Counted from the first letter of the stretch, positions 9,242 through 21,220 are shown. The stretch is DNA of 64,000 nucleotides from Brevibacillus daliensis (GCF_021245735.1 NZ_JAJISB010000001.1:1-64000); one strand, 5' to 3'. Notes: generated by a model not told the origin, from the sequence alone. Program-made: numbers and translations.

Positions 9242-9335
9242 AATATATCTACTATTATTATAATACATTATTTTACTTCTTGGGTAGAAAAAAACAGTTC
9301 ATGACAAGTAGTATGAGAGAAAAAAATAGCTCCGT

Positions 9336-10178
9336 CTAGTGACGAAGCCATACAATCCAGTATGAACGAGTAAAAAACACAAGGATCGATACGAGTATTA
9401 CTTTTGCAAACAAAAATATCTGAATGGATTCTACGTTAGCTAAAGGAAACTGCAAGGCCGTAATCTCCGCTCCGAAAAAGTAAAGAACTCCACTAGTGGC
9501 TAAGGCAAATGCTACATGCTGATTACGCTCTTGGAACAAGAATCCTAAACCAGTCATCAATATCGCCAAAGGTACCCAATACAATTGAACATTAGCCCAA
9601 CTAAACAGATACCCCATTCTCGTAAGCATAGCCTCTCCGTACAAAATACCGATTCCCACCAAACTGATAATCATGAGATATCTTGATCGGAATATCCAGC
9701 CGTTGCATACACCAAATACACCGACGAGACAGCCTAACAGAAAAATAAAATCTTGATTTTCAGGGTTTTGATTGGCGAAGAAAAGTAAAGCAATAGATGG
9801 AATTAATAAGCTAAGCAATAAAAAAACATGTGATAAGAGCAGTTTTCTTGTCCTGAAAATAAAAGTCAATATATAGGAGAATAACCAAAATAAAGCAATG
9901 ATGGCTATTTGCATTGGTAATTGAAAAGCGTTAAAATGAGAAGCAAGTAAAACCATGAAAGCCATTACAATCCCAGTTAGGAGGATCATTCCAAAGGTTT
10001 TTATGTTCGATTCTCCCTGCTTTCTTGGGTCTGCTTTATTTTGATCCTTGCCTTTTTTTGCATGTTCTCCCTCGGTATATAAATTTAACAGAAAAATGCA
10101 ATAATGCTCTGGCAATAGATTATTTTTACGCCATTGCTCAATTTCAGATACAATAATTTGCTTTCGTTTTTCATCCAA
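9336..10178 (-). CDS. Multi-pass membrane protein (DUF2157-like)
   Basis: A hydrophobic protein with about eight transmembrane segments after a cytoplasmic N-terminal part. The motif IEQWRKNNLLPEHYCIFLL near the N-terminus is typical of the DUF2157-like membrane proteins of Bacillales. The frame is open up to GTG 10337 (333 residues), but that codon lacks a ribosome-binding site. TTG 10178 is preceded by AGGGGG at good spacing and begins with the DEKRKQ sequence where family members usually start, so the 280-residue form is preferred. Function unknown. It lies directly downstream of the sigA terminator and is probably transcribed separately or by read-through. Confidence 0.7.
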   Translation of the reverse strand: MDEKRKQIIVSEIEQWRKNNLLPEHYCIFLLNLYTEGEHAKKGKDQNKADPRKQGESNIKTFGMILLTGIVMAFMVLLASHFNAFQLPMQIAIIALFWLFSYILTFIFRTRKLLLSHVFLLLSLLIPSIALLFFANQNPENQDFIFLLGCLVGVFGVCNGWIFRSRYLMIISLVGIGILYGEAMLTRMGYLFSWANVQLYWVPLAILMTGLGFLFQERNQHVAFALATSGVLYFFGAEITALQFPLANVESIQIFLFAKVILVSILVFFTRSYWIVWLRH

Positions 10179-10340
10179 AACAAGGTGCCCCCTATTGCTA
10201 AATTGGTTATGACTTTTTAACTGCATCAGAAAGTATGAACTTCGAAGGGTTATTTCCTGGTACGCATGAAAAACTTCCGCTAATGAAGAACCAGCTTCTT
10301 TGAAAGGACTTCGATAAAAGTTTTTCTTAAGAGCCACTCA

Positions 10341-10388
10341 ACAAAAAAAAAGAAAAGCCTACGCAGCAGCTAACAGCAGAACGTAGGC
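10341..10388 (-). terminator. Terminator after sigA
   Basis: Minus-strand stem GCCTACG/CGTAGGC enclosing an 18-base loop, followed by TTTTCTTTTTTTTT. It closes the dnaG-sigA unit. Confidence 0.9.
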
Positions 10389-10412
10389 GAATATGTTCTA
10401 TTTATTTATCGG

Positions 10413-11540
10413 CTATTCTAGGAAATCTTTTAAACGTTTACTACGGGACGGATGGCGCAATTTACGTAGTGCTTTCGCCTCAATTTGACGAATACGTTCA
10501 CGAGTTACACCAAACACTTTTCCTACTTCTTCTAGCGTACGGGTACGTCCGTCGTCTAGTCCGAAGCGAAGGCGCAGTACGTTTTCTTCACGATCAGTTA
10601 ATGTATCAAGTACATCTTCTAATTGTTCTTTTAATAATTCATAGGCAGCTGCATCTGATGGAGCTAAAGCCTCTTGATCCTCAATAAAATCTCCTAAATG
10701 AGAATCATCTTCTTCCCCGATTGGGGTCTCAAGTGATACTGGCTCTTGTGCGATTTTCATAATTTCACGCACTTTTTCTGGAGTCAGGTCCATTTTTTCA
10801 GCAATTTCTTCTGGAGATGGTTCGCGTCCCAATTCTTGTAGCAATTGACGGGAAACACGAATCAATTTATTAATTGTCTCAACCATGTGGACAGGAATAC
10901 GAATTGTTCTAGCCTGATCGGCAATGGCACGAGTTATTGCTTGGCGAATCCACCAAGTAGCATACGTACTGAATTTATAACCCTTTTGATAGTCGAACTT
11001 TTCAACAGCCTTAATCAGACCCATGTTCCCTTCTTGAATCAAGTCAAGGAACAGCATTCCACGTCCTACATAACGTTTAGCTATACTAACTACTAGACGC
11101 AGGTTCGCTTCAGCAAGTCGACGTTTTGCTTCTTCATCCCCTTGCTCAATACGTTGTGCAAGCTTAATCTCTTCTTCAGCAGAAAGGAGGGGTACTCGAC
11201 CGATCTCTTTTAGATACATACGAACGGGATCATTAATCTTGATACCCGGCGGTACAGAAAGATCATCGTATTCAAATTCTTCCTGTTCCTCATCTTTAAT
11301 CATCATCGTGTCTGGTTCTTCGTCTTCCTCATTCTCATTATTGCTCACTTCAATTCCTTGATCTCCCAAGAATTCAAAAAACTCATCCATTTGATCTGAA
11401 TCCTGATCAAAATTAGACAGACGATCCATGATCTCTTTGTACGTAAGGCTTCCCCGCTTTTTACCCAGTTCCACCAATTGTTCTTTTACCTGATCAACAG
11501 ACAATTGTTCCATGTCTGATGTTATATTTTGCTTGTTCAC
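10413..11540 (-). CDS. sigA: RNA polymerase primary sigma factor SigA (RpoD)
   Basis: The housekeeping sigma-70 factor. Region 1.1-like acidic N-terminus, region 1.2 ([17 protein letters not shown]), region 2 ([20 protein letters not shown], then [14 protein letters not shown]) and region 4.2 ([18 protein letters not shown]) are all present in order. The start is GTG 11540: AGGAGG lies eight bases ahead, giving 375 residues, close to 371 in B. subtilis; the frame upstream (from 11585) overlaps dnaG and lacks family resemblance. It follows dnaG by 37 bases, the classical macromolecular synthesis operon order, and ends in a strong terminator. Confidence 0.98.
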   Translation of the reverse strand: MNKQNITSDMEQLSVDQVKEQLVELGKKRGSLTYKEIMDRLSNFDQDSDQMDEFFEFLGDQGIEVSNNENEEDEEPDTMMIKDEEQEEFEYDDLSVPPGIKINDPVRMYLKEIGRVPLLSAEEEIKLAQRIEQGDEEAKRRLAEANLRLVVSIAKRYVGRGMLFLDLIQEGNMGLIKAVEKFDYQKGYKFSTYATWWIRQAITRAIADQARTIRIPVHMVETINKLIRVSRQLLQELGREPSPEEIAEKMDLTPEKVREIMKIAQEPVSLETPIGEEDDSHLGDFIEDQEALAPSDAAAYELLKEQLEDVLDTLTDREENVLRLRFGLDDGRTRTLEEVGKVFGVTRERIRQIEAKALRKLRHPSRSKRLKDFLE

Positions 11541-11577
11541 CTTAATTTCCCTCCTTCCTCGGGAATGATGCAGATGA

Positions 11578-13422
11578 CTACCCATCCTTTAAAGCATTTT
11601 CCAATTGAGCGATCTTCATCCCTATTAAAGCTGCTTCAATAACCAACTGTTTGCGACGTTCTTCGTCTTCCGAACCCGTAGCTTGCAAATTCAATTGTTT
11701 TTGTTCATCACGCAGGGCAATAAGCTCTGCACGAATGGGGTAGTTGTTTACTTGCTTGATGAAATCCTCAATTTCTTTATCAGATACATCTTCTTTGCAT
11801 TGCATCATGGCCAATCCCGAGGCTAATTGCTTGCACTTTTCATCTTCAACGTAGTGTATAAAGGCTCCAGGGTCTGGCTGACGCCCTTCAGCGTAATACG
11901 CGTACAAATATGCAGCTAAAGCACTATGTTCATCCACTTGAAAATCAACGTTACATTCTTGTTGCACACGCCAGGCTATCTCAGGATTTCTCATTATATA
12001 GTACAACAGCATTCGTTCTGCCATTTCATGTGCAGGAGCTTTCGCAACCGCAGATTTGCCATTATTTATACTATTATTCCTTCTGGTTGTATCTTTATCC
12101 CTTTGATTACTTAATTTTTGCTGTTTGAATAGCTTTTTTGCTTCCAATTTAACAGCCTCAAGGGACAAACCATACTCTTCTGCTAGCTGTCGCTCGTACA
12201 TGTCACGTTCAATGGCATTCGGTAGAGAAACAATAAACGAGAGTGCCTGTTTTACATATTCAGCTTTGTCCGCTTCATCTTGTATTACGATTTTACTACG
12301 TAAATGTTTCAATTGGAATGAAGTTATTGGCATGGCTTGCAGCAATACCTGTTGGGAAAATTGCTCTGCACCAAACTGCCTTATATAATCATCAGGGTCC
12401 GTACCCTGTGGAAGGGGAGCAATGCGCACCGTACATCCCGTTTTTCGCAACTGTTCGATTGCACGAGATGTAGCCTCCTGACCAGCGGCATCTCCATCAT
12501 AGCAGAGGATTACCTGATCGGTATTCCGACGTATGATTTGTGCCTGTTGTTCGGTAAAGGCGGTACCAAGCGTAGCGATCCCGTTGGTAATCCCCGCCTG
12601 CCAAGCAGCAATCACATCCGCATATCCTTCAAATAGGATAGCTTGATTCCGCTTGCGTATTGAGGGTCTGGCACGATGTAAGTTAAAAATTGTTTTACTT
12701 TTGTTAAACAAAAGTGTCTCAGGGCTATTCAGATATTTGGGGTCTGAACCGTCTATTGATCTTCCACCAAACCCGATCACTTCCCCTTGAGAATCATAAA
12801 TAGGAAAAATCACGCGCTTGCGAAATTTATCAAATATCTTTCCTCTATCATTGGATGACAACAGACCTGCTTCTACCATCAGATCCTGAGGAAAACTTCT
12901 CTTCGCTAGCTGTGTTTTTAAAAAATCCCAGGAATCAGGGGCAAAACCGATTTGATATTCATCAATGGTCTTCCGGGTAATTCCTCGATTCTCCAGATAA
13001 CGAAGGGCTTCAGCTCCATAAGGTGTGGAGGTTAACATGTAATGGTATAGTCTCGCCACAAAGTTACAAGCTTCATACATGGTAGCCTTTGCACTGTGTT
13101 GTTTATTTTCTTCCGAAGAAATAGGAACAGGTGGGGTCAGTCCGACCCGGTCGGCTAGCTTATTCAAAGCTTCCGGAAATGTGAATTGTTCCATCTGCAT
13201 TACAAAAGAAAATACATCTCCACCAGCATTGCATCCAAAGCAATGAAAAAACTGCCGCTCTGCATTCACGTTAAATGAAGGAGTCTTCTCAGAATGAAAC
13301 GGACAGAGACCCAGATAGGCTCTCCCTCGCTTCTTCAATTGAACATATTCCCCTATCACATCAACAATGTCAACAGATGAACGCACCTGATTGACAAACT
13401 CTTCGGGTGTAGATTGAGCCAT
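11578..13422 (-). CDS. dnaG: DNA primase DnaG
   Basis: Primase that makes RNA primers at the replication fork, 614 residues. It has the CHC2-type zinc-binding domain near the N-terminus ([11 protein letters not shown], then [12 protein letters not shown]), a TOPRIM core ([12 protein letters not shown] and [13 protein letters not shown]), and a C-terminal DnaB-helicase-binding region. ATG 13422 is chosen because AAGGTG ends six bases ahead; a GTG at 13431 in the same frame overlaps that site. It precedes sigA as in other Firmicutes. Confidence 0.98.
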   Translation of the reverse strand: MAQSTPEEFVNQVRSSVDIVDVIGEYVQLKKRGRAYLGLCPFHSEKTPSFNVNAERQFFHCFGCNAGGDVFSFVMQMEQFTFPEALNKLADRVGLTPPVPISSEENKQHSAKATMYEACNFVARLYHYMLTSTPYGAEALRYLENRGITRKTIDEYQIGFAPDSWDFLKTQLAKRSFPQDLMVEAGLLSSNDRGKIFDKFRKRVIFPIYDSQGEVIGFGGRSIDGSDPKYLNSPETLLFNKSKTIFNLHRARPSIRKRNQAILFEGYADVIAAWQAGITNGIATLGTAFTEQQAQIIRRNTDQVILCYDGDAAGQEATSRAIEQLRKTGCTVRIAPLPQGTDPDDYIRQFGAEQFSQQVLLQAMPITSFQLKHLRSKIVIQDEADKAEYVKQALSFIVSLPNAIERDMYERQLAEEYGLSLEAVKLEAKKLFKQQKLSNQRDKDTTRRNNSINNGKSAVAKAPAHEMAERMLLYYIMRNPEIAWRVQQECNVDFQVDEHSALAAYLYAYYAEGRQPDPGAFIHYVEDEKCKQLASGLAMMQCKEDVSDKEIEDFIKQVNNYPIRAELIALRDEQKQLNLQATGSEDEERRKQLVIEAALIGMKIAQLENALKDG

Positions 13423-13526
13423 CGCATTCACCTTATTTCGGGCAATGAGTTTACTTTATTCGTCAAAGTTCGGCAAAATTCCTTCTTTGCTTTTTTAACT
13501 TTTTACCAACCAAGTGTAGTCGCTTC

Positions 13527-14354
13527 TTACAAGCGACCTTTTTGTTGGTTGCGACGAATCATATCCAAAATAATATTTGCTGTTTCTTCGACAGCCTTGT
13601 TAGATACATCAATAACAGGGCATCCCACGCGTTTCATGATTTCTTTGGAATAATTTAATTCAGCTTCTATGCGTTCAAATGTCGCATATTGTGCTTGAGC
13701 AGTTAATCCCAACGCTTTTAAACGTTCTGTACGAATGCCATTTAACTGTTCCGAATTAATCGTTAACCCAATGCACTTTTCAGCCGGAAGTAAAAAAAGC
13801 TCTTCTGGAGGTTCCACTTCAGGAACAAGTGGTACATTAGCAACTTTTAACCGTTTATTGGCAAGATACATGGAAAGCGGCGTCTTGGATGTACGTGAAA
13901 CTCCAATTAGTACAACATCTGCACGAAGTAAACCACGAGGGTCTCTACCATCATCGTATTTCACTGCAAATTCAATCGCTTCCACTTTTCGGAAATATTC
14001 CTCATCCAATTTTCTAACAAGTCCAGGTTTGCCAGATTGCTGTGTAAGTAAAATCTCTTCCATGATGTTGAGTAAAGGTCCTAACACATCTACGATAGGC
14101 ACCTGTTTTTTGGTTGCCTCTAGTGTAATATAGTTTTTTAACTCAGGAACGACCAAGGTAAACACAATGAGTGCCTTTGCTTCCTTAGCAGAAACCACAA
14201 CTTCATCAATAGATTCCTTGTCCTCAATATAAGGATACTTGTGGATTTCTATATCTTTCCCACTAAACTGGCTAGCTACTGCACGTACCACGAATTCTGC
14301 TGTTTCCCCAATCGAATCAGAGACTACATAAATCAGCTGTGGATTAGAATCCAT
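13527..14354 (-). CDS. yqfL: Pyruvate, phosphate dikinase regulatory protein-like kinase/pyrophosphorylase YqfL
   Basis: A 275-residue member of the DUF299/PSRP family: bifunctional serine/threonine kinase and phosphorylase acting on PEP synthase or pyruvate phosphate dikinase. The start [14 protein letters not shown] and the nucleotide-binding segment [15 protein letters not shown] near residue 150 are diagnostic. In B. subtilis YqfL is encoded beside CcpN and modulates CcpN-dependent gluconeogenic repression; the same neighbour is present here 11 bases upstream. GGGGG precedes the ATG. Whether its substrate here is PpsA, PPDK or CcpN signalling is not shown by the sequence. Confidence 0.93.
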   Translation of the reverse strand: MDSNPQLIYVVSDSIGETAEFVVRAVASQFSGKDIEIHKYPYIEDKESIDEVVVSAKEAKALIVFTLVVPELKNYITLEATKKQVPIVDVLGPLLNIMEEILLTQQSGKPGLVRKLDEEYFRKVEAIEFAVKYDDGRDPRGLLRADVVLIGVSRTSKTPLSMYLANKRLKVANVPLVPEVEPPEELFLLPAEKCIGLTINSEQLNGIRTERLKALGLTAQAQYATFERIEAELNYSKEIMKRVGCPVIDVSNKAVEETANIILDMIRRNQQKGRL

Positions 14355-14365
14355 TTTGTTTCCCC

Positions 14366-15010
14366 CTACACATTCGTTTCTTTACCTAGTTCCACAAATG
14401 CTTTTGCAATAGTTGTCTTGGTAATTCTCCCGAGTAGCTCATAGCCTCCCGCATCCTCTTCGCTATTTCTCACAACGGGCAAAGAATCAATCTGGAAATT
14501 AATCAATTTTTGTGCCGCGTCTAACAGAGTGTCCTGCGAGTGACAAGTAACGATGTTCGGCATACGTGTCATGATAATGCTGACAGGAATGCTCTCCAAT
14601 GCCTTGTTACCCATAGAGGCACGTAACAAATCCTTCCGGGAGACTACGCCTGCCAGATATCCTTTTTGGTTAACAACATACAAAGTTCCTACATCCTCTA
14701 AAAACAGTTGCACAATTGCATCGTACACACTGGCTGATTCATGGACAACAATCGGCAAAGCTTTGTAGTCGTTAACCAGCAGTTTGTGCAGGCGCTCAAT
14801 TATTACTGATGAGGCAGGGCGGCCAGCATAAAAATAACCAACCCGCGGTCTGGCATCAAGATAGCCTGACATTGTTAGGATGGATAAATCAGGTCGTAGC
14901 GTAGCCCTGGTAAGGTTTAACCTCTCAGCAATATTCTCACCTGTAATTGGGCCATGGTCTTTTACGATTTGTAAGATCAACTCTTGGCGTTTAGTCAGTT
15001 CGATGATAAT
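14366..15010 (-). CDS. ccpN: Transcriptional repressor CcpN (HTH plus CBS pair), non-AUG start
   Basis: Repressor of gluconeogenic genes (gapB, pckA in B. subtilis). A winged HTH ([20 protein letters not shown]) is followed by two CBS domains, the second ending near [13 protein letters not shown]. The first conventional start in frame, TTG 14980, has no ribosome-binding site and would remove ELTKRQE, which matches the conserved N-terminus in B. subtilis (ELNKRQE). The frame opens after a TGA at 15011-15013 and its first codons are ATT, ATC, ATC, directly behind GGTGGTGA. Initiation at ATT 15010 or ATC 15007 therefore fits best. It is co-oriented with yqfL, 11 bases apart. Confidence 0.85.
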   Translation of the reverse strand: MIIELTKRQELILQIVKDHGPITGENIAERLNLTRATLRPDLSILTMSGYLDARPRVGYFYAGRPASSVIIERLHKLLVNDYKALPIVVHESASVYDAIVQLFLEDVGTLYVVNQKGYLAGVVSRKDLLRASMGNKALESIPVSIIMTRMPNIVTCHSQDTLLDAAQKLINFQIDSLPVVRNSEEDAGGYELLGRITKTTIAKAFVELGKETNV

Positions 15011-15120
15011 TCACCACCGGTTCAATAATTACTATCCCTAGTATTACTCTATTTGTTGAGAGATTCCTGCAAAAAGTTATGAAAAAGCTTATTTTCCCTT
15101 TTTTCATCCAATCAAGACAG

Positions 15121-15144
15121 AAAAAAGCCTCCATATTTGGAGGC
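15121..15144 (-). terminator. Terminator after recO
   Basis: Minus-strand GCCTCC-AAATAT-GGAGGC stem followed by six T, between recO and ccpN. Confidence 0.88.
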
Positions 15145-15207
15145 GGGGAAGTTAAAATATCCCAACTTGTTGCACTATATATGTATTGTCTCATCATATC
15201 CATAATA

Positions 15208-15981
15208 CTATTCCTTGTCAAATCCATCTGATAATTGCAGACGTTCCATCTGTTCGAGAAACTTTCTGCTTTTCACATGGAGATCTAAATGTTGATCCAT
15301 GTATTTATGCATCAAAAAGCGTAATTGATTTCTTGTGCTCTGTTTAACTTCAATTTCGCCCAACCGTTCAATTGGGAAAAGAATAAATAATCGCAACAGT
15401 TTCCAAGTAGCAGGCATCACCTGAATGGCATACGGATCGTAATGAACACATTCCGGACACAATAAACCTCCGTCTGTGATGCTGAAAGCATATGGTTCTT
15501 TTTCCTGTCCACATGAGCTGCAACCTTCCAAATTGGGTCGAATTCCAGCTACTACTAACATTTTACTCTCAAAAATACGGCAAATAATCTCTGCATCCTT
15601 ACCTTCATCCACATACTGTAAGGCAAGGGATAAAAGCTGGAACAAGTAAGGATTGGGCTCACGCTCTTCCGTTAAACGATCAAGCAATTCCGCCATGTAA
15701 GCCGTATAAGCGGTCTGCATCAGGTCTTGTCTCAAATCCTTAAAGGAATGGATGATATCACCTTGCGTAAGCTCTGGCATTCCTGTACCTGTTCCTTTTT
15801 TGCAGAGATAATAGCCATGAGTGAATAATTGAGAAACGGCGGCCAGGCGGCTTCTGGGTTTCTTAGCTCCCCTAGCCATAGTCCCGACCTTACCGTATTC
15901 TCGGGTGTAGAGCGTGACTACTTTACTGCTTTCGCCATAGTCAACACTGCGAATTACGATCCCTTCCCACTTTACAAGCAT
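15208..15981 (-). CDS. recO: DNA repair protein RecO
   Basis: A 257-residue recombination mediator that loads RecA with RecR. The N-terminal OB fold (about 1-80, starting [20 protein letters not shown]) is typical, and a zinc-binding CxxC pair is visible (CSSC near 153 and CPEC near 176). It follows the small gene yqzL with a 10-base overlap, as in Bacillus where the order era-yqzL-recO is conserved, and ends in a strong terminator. Confidence 0.95.
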   Translation of the reverse strand: MLVKWEGIVIRSVDYGESSKVVTLYTREYGKVGTMARGAKKPRSRLAAVSQLFTHGYYLCKKGTGTGMPELTQGDIIHSFKDLRQDLMQTAYTAYMAELLDRLTEEREPNPYLFQLLSLALQYVDEGKDAEIICRIFESKMLVVAGIRPNLEGCSSCGQEKEPYAFSITDGGLLCPECVHYDPYAIQVMPATWKLLRLFILFPIERLGEIEVKQSTRNQLRFLMHKYMDQHLDLHVKSRKFLEQMERLQLSDGFDKE

Positions 15982-16130
15982 GCCTGCGACTCACCCTGTT
16001 CTGAAAGGGAATGAGACAGTGTTCCTTCATCATCAATAAAATTATTTTGCTGATGATGTTCCTTATAAAGAAGGTAAGCATGAATATCACCCGTTGAAGC
16101 GAAATAAGACCAAGAAAAGTTGCGAAGCAT
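15972..16130 (-). CDS. yqzL: YqzL-like small protein
   Basis: A 52-residue protein beginning [15 protein letters not shown], which resembles Bacillus YqzL (starts ML-F-W-FSQTG and contains YLLFKE; here YLLYKE). YqzL is always found between era and recO; its function is unknown. The frame is open farther upstream, but AAAGGATGATG lies ahead of ATG 16130 and the family begins there. The C-terminal 20 residues are not recognisable. Overlap with recO suggests coupled translation. Confidence 0.78.
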   Translation of the reverse strand: MLRNFSWSYFASTGDIHAYLLYKEHHQQNNFIDDEGTLSHSLSEQGESQACL

Positions 16131-16246
16131 ACGTTCATCATCCTTTCTTATTCGGCCGTCCACTTTCTTTATATAGAATCCACTTTTGTCCCTATTTCTA
16201 TCCCTTGGAAAAATTGTCACGCATAGAAAATCAATAAGTGTATCCC

Positions 16247-17588
<1,342 letters not shown>

Positions 17589-17666
17589 TTACGATTCATT
17601 CTCTCAGCTCTTCCTTACCTACCTACATCCCCCAACCGGAACAAATAGTGAAGATGCCAACAAGCC

Positions 17667-17697
17667 AGATGGGGCCATTCTGCAGGAATGTCCATCT
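17667..17697. other. Hairpin in the dgkA-cdd gap
   Basis: The 153-base gap between dgkA and cdd has no gene. It contains AGATGG/CCATCT arms enclosing CATTC-TGCAG-GAATG, a nearly continuous stem without a T-tract. It could be an mRNA processing or stability element. No function is known. Confidence 0.4.
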
Positions 17698-17717
17698 AGC
17701 TCATCTTTAACCCAGTT

Positions 17718-18110
17718 TTACTTACCCGTTCCTACTACCATCGGTGCAAAAATATCGTACAAGGGGGGACCAAAAATAATAATACCAATGGTGACGGCTA
17801 TAATCACTGCGATAAACACTGCACCTGCAGCCACATCCTTTGCGATTTTGGCTAACGGATGAAAGTCAGGGCTGACCAGATCGACAACAGCCTCAATCGC
17901 GGTATTCATCAGTTCTAAGCCCCAGACTAGAGCAATGGTTAGGAGAAGCAGACTAAACTCAAGCCGAGTTACTTGCAGTAGATAAGCAAGTACTACAACA
18001 GCTAAAGCAACACCTACATGGATCTGTAAGTTGCGCTGTGTCTTGATTGCATGACGCCATCCCTCGGCAGCATAGCCAAAGCTTCGCCATAACCGTTTTA
18101 CCTCTTTCAC
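17718..18110 (-). CDS. dgkA: Undecaprenol/diacylglycerol kinase (DgkA family)
   Basis: A 130-residue integral membrane kinase with three transmembrane helices. The family signature (E-x-x-N-T-A-I-E-x-x-x-D: ELMNTAIEAVVD) is at about 65-76. In Gram-positive bacteria this family mainly phosphorylates undecaprenol, recycling the lipid carrier for wall synthesis. It lies 13 bases downstream of ybeY. Confidence 0.93.
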   Translation of the reverse strand: MKEVKRLWRSFGYAAEGWRHAIKTQRNLQIHVGVALAVVVLAYLLQVTRLEFSLLLLTIALVWGLELMNTAIEAVVDLVSPDFHPLAKIAKDVAAGAVFIAVIIAVTIGIIIFGPPLYDIFAPMVVGTGK

Positions 18111-18123
18111 GGTCTTTCTCCCC

Positions 18124-18603
18124 TTATCTCGTCAAACCTACCTGGGCAAGAATCTCATCCTGACGACCGAACATTTCTTTTTCTTCCTCAGGTGTGCCAT
18201 GATCATAGCCGATCAGATGTAAAAAGCCATGAACCGTTAAAAAGCCAAGTTCACGCTCAAAGCTATGACCATAATCTTCTGCCTGCTCCATGGTCCGTGG
18301 GATCGAAATAATAATGTCACCTAGCATATTCGGATAGTCATCAAAATCATTGTCGTCGATCAAAATCTCCATTTCATCTTCCCCTTCTTCGTTCAGGGCA
18401 AATGATAAAACATCTGTTGGACGATCAACTCCACGATAATCACGATTCAATTCGTGGATACGCTCGTTATCCACGAGTGTGACAACCACTTCACCTGTCA
18501 CATTTTCCAAAGTAGCAGCCATTTCTAAACACTTTTGCATCAATGCTTCATGCTCAGCTGTTATCTGAGTATCTTGTTCATTTAAAATCTCAATTGTTAG
18601 CAA
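18124..18603 (-). CDS. ybeY: Endoribonuclease YbeY (rRNA maturation factor)
   Basis: A 159-residue metal-dependent endoribonuclease involved in 16S 3'-end processing and ribosome quality control. The zinc site [11 protein letters not shown] matches the H-x3-H-x5-H family motif at about 124-134. It sits 48 bases downstream of phoH; the gene pgpH, found between these two in B. subtilis, is missing. Confidence 0.96.
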   Translation of the reverse strand: MLTIEILNEQDTQITAEHEALMQKCLEMAATLENVTGEVVVTLVDNERIHELNRDYRGVDRPTDVLSFALNEEGEDEMEILIDDNDFDDYPNMLGDIIISIPRTMEQAEDYGHSFERELGFLTVHGFLHLIGYDHGTPEEEKEMFGRQDEILAQVGLTR

Positions 18604-18651
18604 TGTTCTTCCCTCTTCTTATCAATCAGTCTATAGAGACTCCAAGAGGAG

Positions 18652-19617
18652 CTAGCTTGGCTGCTCCTCTAAGGAATACGCTGTAATAATTTTTTGAACC
18701 AGACTGTGACGAACCACATCACTATCCTGGAAGTAAATAAATCCGATATCTGAAATGTTTTTCAGAATCCGCTCTGCTTCTCGTAATCCTGGTTTTTTAC
18801 CTTTTGGTAAGTCAATTTGGGTAATGTCACCTGTAACAACCATTTTGGAGCCAAAACCCAGACGGGTCAAGAACATTTTCATCTGTTCCGGCGTCGTATT
18901 TTGCGCTTCATCAAGGATAACAAAGGAGTCTTCCAATGTTCTTCCCCGCATGTATGCAAGCGGTGCCACTTCAATGAGTCCGCGTTCCATCATCTTGGCA
19001 ACCTGTTCCGTTCCTAACATGTCGTATAATGCATCATAAAGCGGACGAAGATAAGGGTCTACCTTTTCTTGCAAGTCACCTGGTAAAAATCCTAAGCTTT
19101 CCCCTGCTTCAACAGCAGGTCGAGTAAGCACAATTTTCTTCACTCTGCCATTCTTTAGAGCTTGTACAGCCATTACTACTGCCAGATACGTTTTTCCTGT
19201 ACCGGCAGGACCAATTCCAAATACAATGTCTTGACGTTTAATTGCAGATAGATAGTGGCGCTGACCAAGAGTTTTTGCACGTATTAGCTTACCACGGTGG
19301 GAACGTGCTACTTCCTCTTCAAATAAGTGAAGAAGTTCTTGTTCCTCTCCCTTTTCAGTAAGCTGCATCGCATAGGACACGTCTCGTTCAGAGAGTGTGA
19401 TACCGCGGCGAATTAGCTGCAGTAACGTGTTAAATAGCGTTGCCAGCTTGTCAACTTCTGCCTTTTCCCCAGTGATGACAATTGCTCCTGTTCTTGTTCC
19501 TATCTGCGCTGTAGTCTTTTCTTCGATTTTCTTTAAATAGGAATCGTGAGGTCCAAACAAAAGTAATGCTTCTTGTGCATCTGCAAACTGGATTACTACC
19601 TCTTCTTGTACTTGCAA
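18652..19617 (-). CDS. phoH: PhoH-like ATPase
   Basis: A 321-residue predicted ATPase/helicase-like protein. Walker A is GPAGTGKTY near residue 135 and Walker B contains ILDEAQNT near 233; the remainder matches the PhoH core, preceded by a KH-like N-terminal region. PhoH and YbeY are nearly always neighbours and are thought to act in RNA metabolism. Start is TTG 19617 with AAGGAG upstream; an ATG inside the gap is followed at once by a stop. Confidence 0.93.
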   Translation of the reverse strand: MQVQEEVVIQFADAQEALLLFGPHDSYLKKIEEKTTAQIGTRTGAIVITGEKAEVDKLATLFNTLLQLIRRGITLSERDVSYAMQLTEKGEEQELLHLFEEEVARSHRGKLIRAKTLGQRHYLSAIKRQDIVFGIGPAGTGKTYLAVVMAVQALKNGRVKKIVLTRPAVEAGESLGFLPGDLQEKVDPYLRPLYDALYDMLGTEQVAKMMERGLIEVAPLAYMRGRTLEDSFVILDEAQNTTPEQMKMFLTRLGFGSKMVVTGDITQIDLPKGKKPGLREAERILKNISDIGFIYFQDSDVVRHSLVQKIITAYSLEEQPS

Positions 19618-19638
19618 CCCTAGTCCATCTCCTTGCCA

Positions 19639-20862
19639 TCAGTTATTTTGGTTAGACTGACCAGCTTCTTGCTTGGGAACCTGCGGAATGATCGGCTGGT
19701 CCATTGCTATGTTCTCAATGACGGAATAATAGATACTTATATAAACTTTACCATTCTCTTGTTTTACGTGCAAAACTTTTTCTTCCTTTATCTTCGCATC
19801 TTCTCCAGCCTGTTTCAAGATGTCCTTCCGTGCAAACCGCTTTGCGACCTCAATAGCCTCCTGCTCTGTCATTCTGACAATTTGTGGTTCCAACTCCCGG
19901 TCAATCTCCATCTTCCATCCTATGGGGAGTGAAAAGTCAAAAAAGGAGGGTTGATAGCGTTTCTCCGTTTTTTTCTCATGTTTGTAGGTGATTGTTTCAA
20001 AAGGCCAGATTCTAAGAACATTGGAACCAGCAAGCAGATAGTGGCGTTTCTGCTTTTCACCCGTGTAGACAAGTCGATTTTGGATGAGAGGAACGATTAC
20101 TTCTGACCGATACCAAACCTCGCCTTCAACCTTTCCATTGGCTGGAACCAAAGCCTGCCGTTGATCATTACCGATAATACCTGATATCAATACTTGACCT
20201 GGTTCTACATACTGGTCTACCTTAACCATAGTTTTTCCTGTTTCAGCAAAAATACTGTGTATAACTGCTTTCTTCTTCGCTACAATATGTTTGGAATCCT
20301 GAATAATGGGCTTTTCACCCTCTACTTTTTCCACTACCTGGATGATTGCTTTCGTGCCGATTATTTCTACAGCTACATACGATGCTTTTGGAATATCCAG
20401 TTTAATACGTTGTTGAAGCACCTGAGGGTTGTCCATTCTCCATTTCCACGAACCTGCCTGTAATCCAGCTTTTCCCGCTGCTCGTAATACGGTTTGGGGT
20501 GGAATGTTTTGTGTTCCTTGTACTTCTATTTGCCAAACAAAGGTGGATAGCATGTACAATCCGATAAGAAACAGAAATATACCCATGACAAACCCAGCAC
20601 GTGCTCGCATACGTAATAATAAAAATGGTAGCCCATTCCGATTTTCCACGTGCACACGACAGCCTGTCTCTTTTAACAGCGGACGAAGCCGATGGAAATC
20701 GGCGATCATCATCTCACATTGCCCAAGGTCTGGTTCTTTCCTTGTAATGTTCCATATAGTCAATCCCTCGCGCACTGCCAGGTTAATGAGACGTTCAAAT
20801 CGCTTACCACGTACGGTTACTGTGACATGTCCCTCAGACCATTCTTTAACCACATTTCGCAT
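19639..20862 (-). CDS. yqfD: Sporulation protein YqfD
   Basis: A 407-residue membrane-anchored sporulation protein. The cytosolic N-terminal domain (about 1-88) is followed by one transmembrane helix (about 91-112) and a large extracytoplasmic domain. In B. subtilis yqfC and yqfD form a sigma-E operon important for sporulation. Gene order yqfC-yqfD-phoH is conserved here. The length agrees with the family (about 400). Confidence 0.93.
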   Translation of the reverse strand: MRNVVKEWSEGHVTVTVRGKRFERLINLAVREGLTIWNITRKEPDLGQCEMMIADFHRLRPLLKETGCRVHVENRNGLPFLLLRMRARAGFVMGIFLFLIGLYMLSTFVWQIEVQGTQNIPPQTVLRAAGKAGLQAGSWKWRMDNPQVLQQRIKLDIPKASYVAVEIIGTKAIIQVVEKVEGEKPIIQDSKHIVAKKKAVIHSIFAETGKTMVKVDQYVEPGQVLISGIIGNDQRQALVPANGKVEGEVWYRSEVIVPLIQNRLVYTGEKQKRHYLLAGSNVLRIWPFETITYKHEKKTEKRYQPSFFDFSLPIGWKMEIDRELEPQIVRMTEQEAIEVAKRFARKDILKQAGEDAKIKEEKVLHVKQENGKVYISIYYSVIENIAMDQPIIPQVPKQEAGQSNQNN

Positions 20863-20887
20863 ATGAATCCCCTTCCCAACAGATTAC

Positions 20888-21172
20888 CTACGCATTTTGG
20901 ATAAAGGTAACACCCGAAATACGACCTTCCAGAAGCACTTCCTCCTTCAAAATCGCCCGAATGACCAATTTATCTCCTTTTACCAGCAATTGACCGTTTG
21001 TTAATAACAAGCGAAGCTCATGCTCCGTAAACTGCAAAACTCCTCGATGGTTTTCTATATACATTTGCAGGTGTCCAATCATTGTTACACGCGGGACCTC
21101 GATCACCACGTCCTGTGGCAGATCGAGAACGCCTATGGCAATTCGACGCAAGCGTCTGCTCCACTTCCTCAT
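20888..21172 (-). CDS. yqfC: Sporulation protein YqfC
   Basis: A 94-residue YabP/YqfC-family protein: basic N-terminus, then LDLPQDVVIEVPRVTMIG and a C-terminal beta-rich region. ATG 21172 has GAAAGGGGGG seven bases ahead and gives the usual family length; a longer frame from 21199 lacks such a site. A sigma-E-like promoter lies just upstream. Confidence 0.93.
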   Translation of the reverse strand: MRKWSRRLRRIAIGVLDLPQDVVIEVPRVTMIGHLQMYIENHRGVLQFTEHELRLLLTNGQLLVKGDKLVIRAILKEEVLLEGRISGVTFIQNA

Positions 21173-21220
21173 AGGCAAGCCCCCTTTCGTCAAGGTCACT
21201 CTTGCTACATCGTTCTTTCA

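Noticed and set aside
14991-15227. Frame of 78 codons between recO and ccpN
   Set aside because: It runs through the recO terminator, has no ribosome-binding site and no recognisable content; its end overlaps the ccpN start region in another frame.
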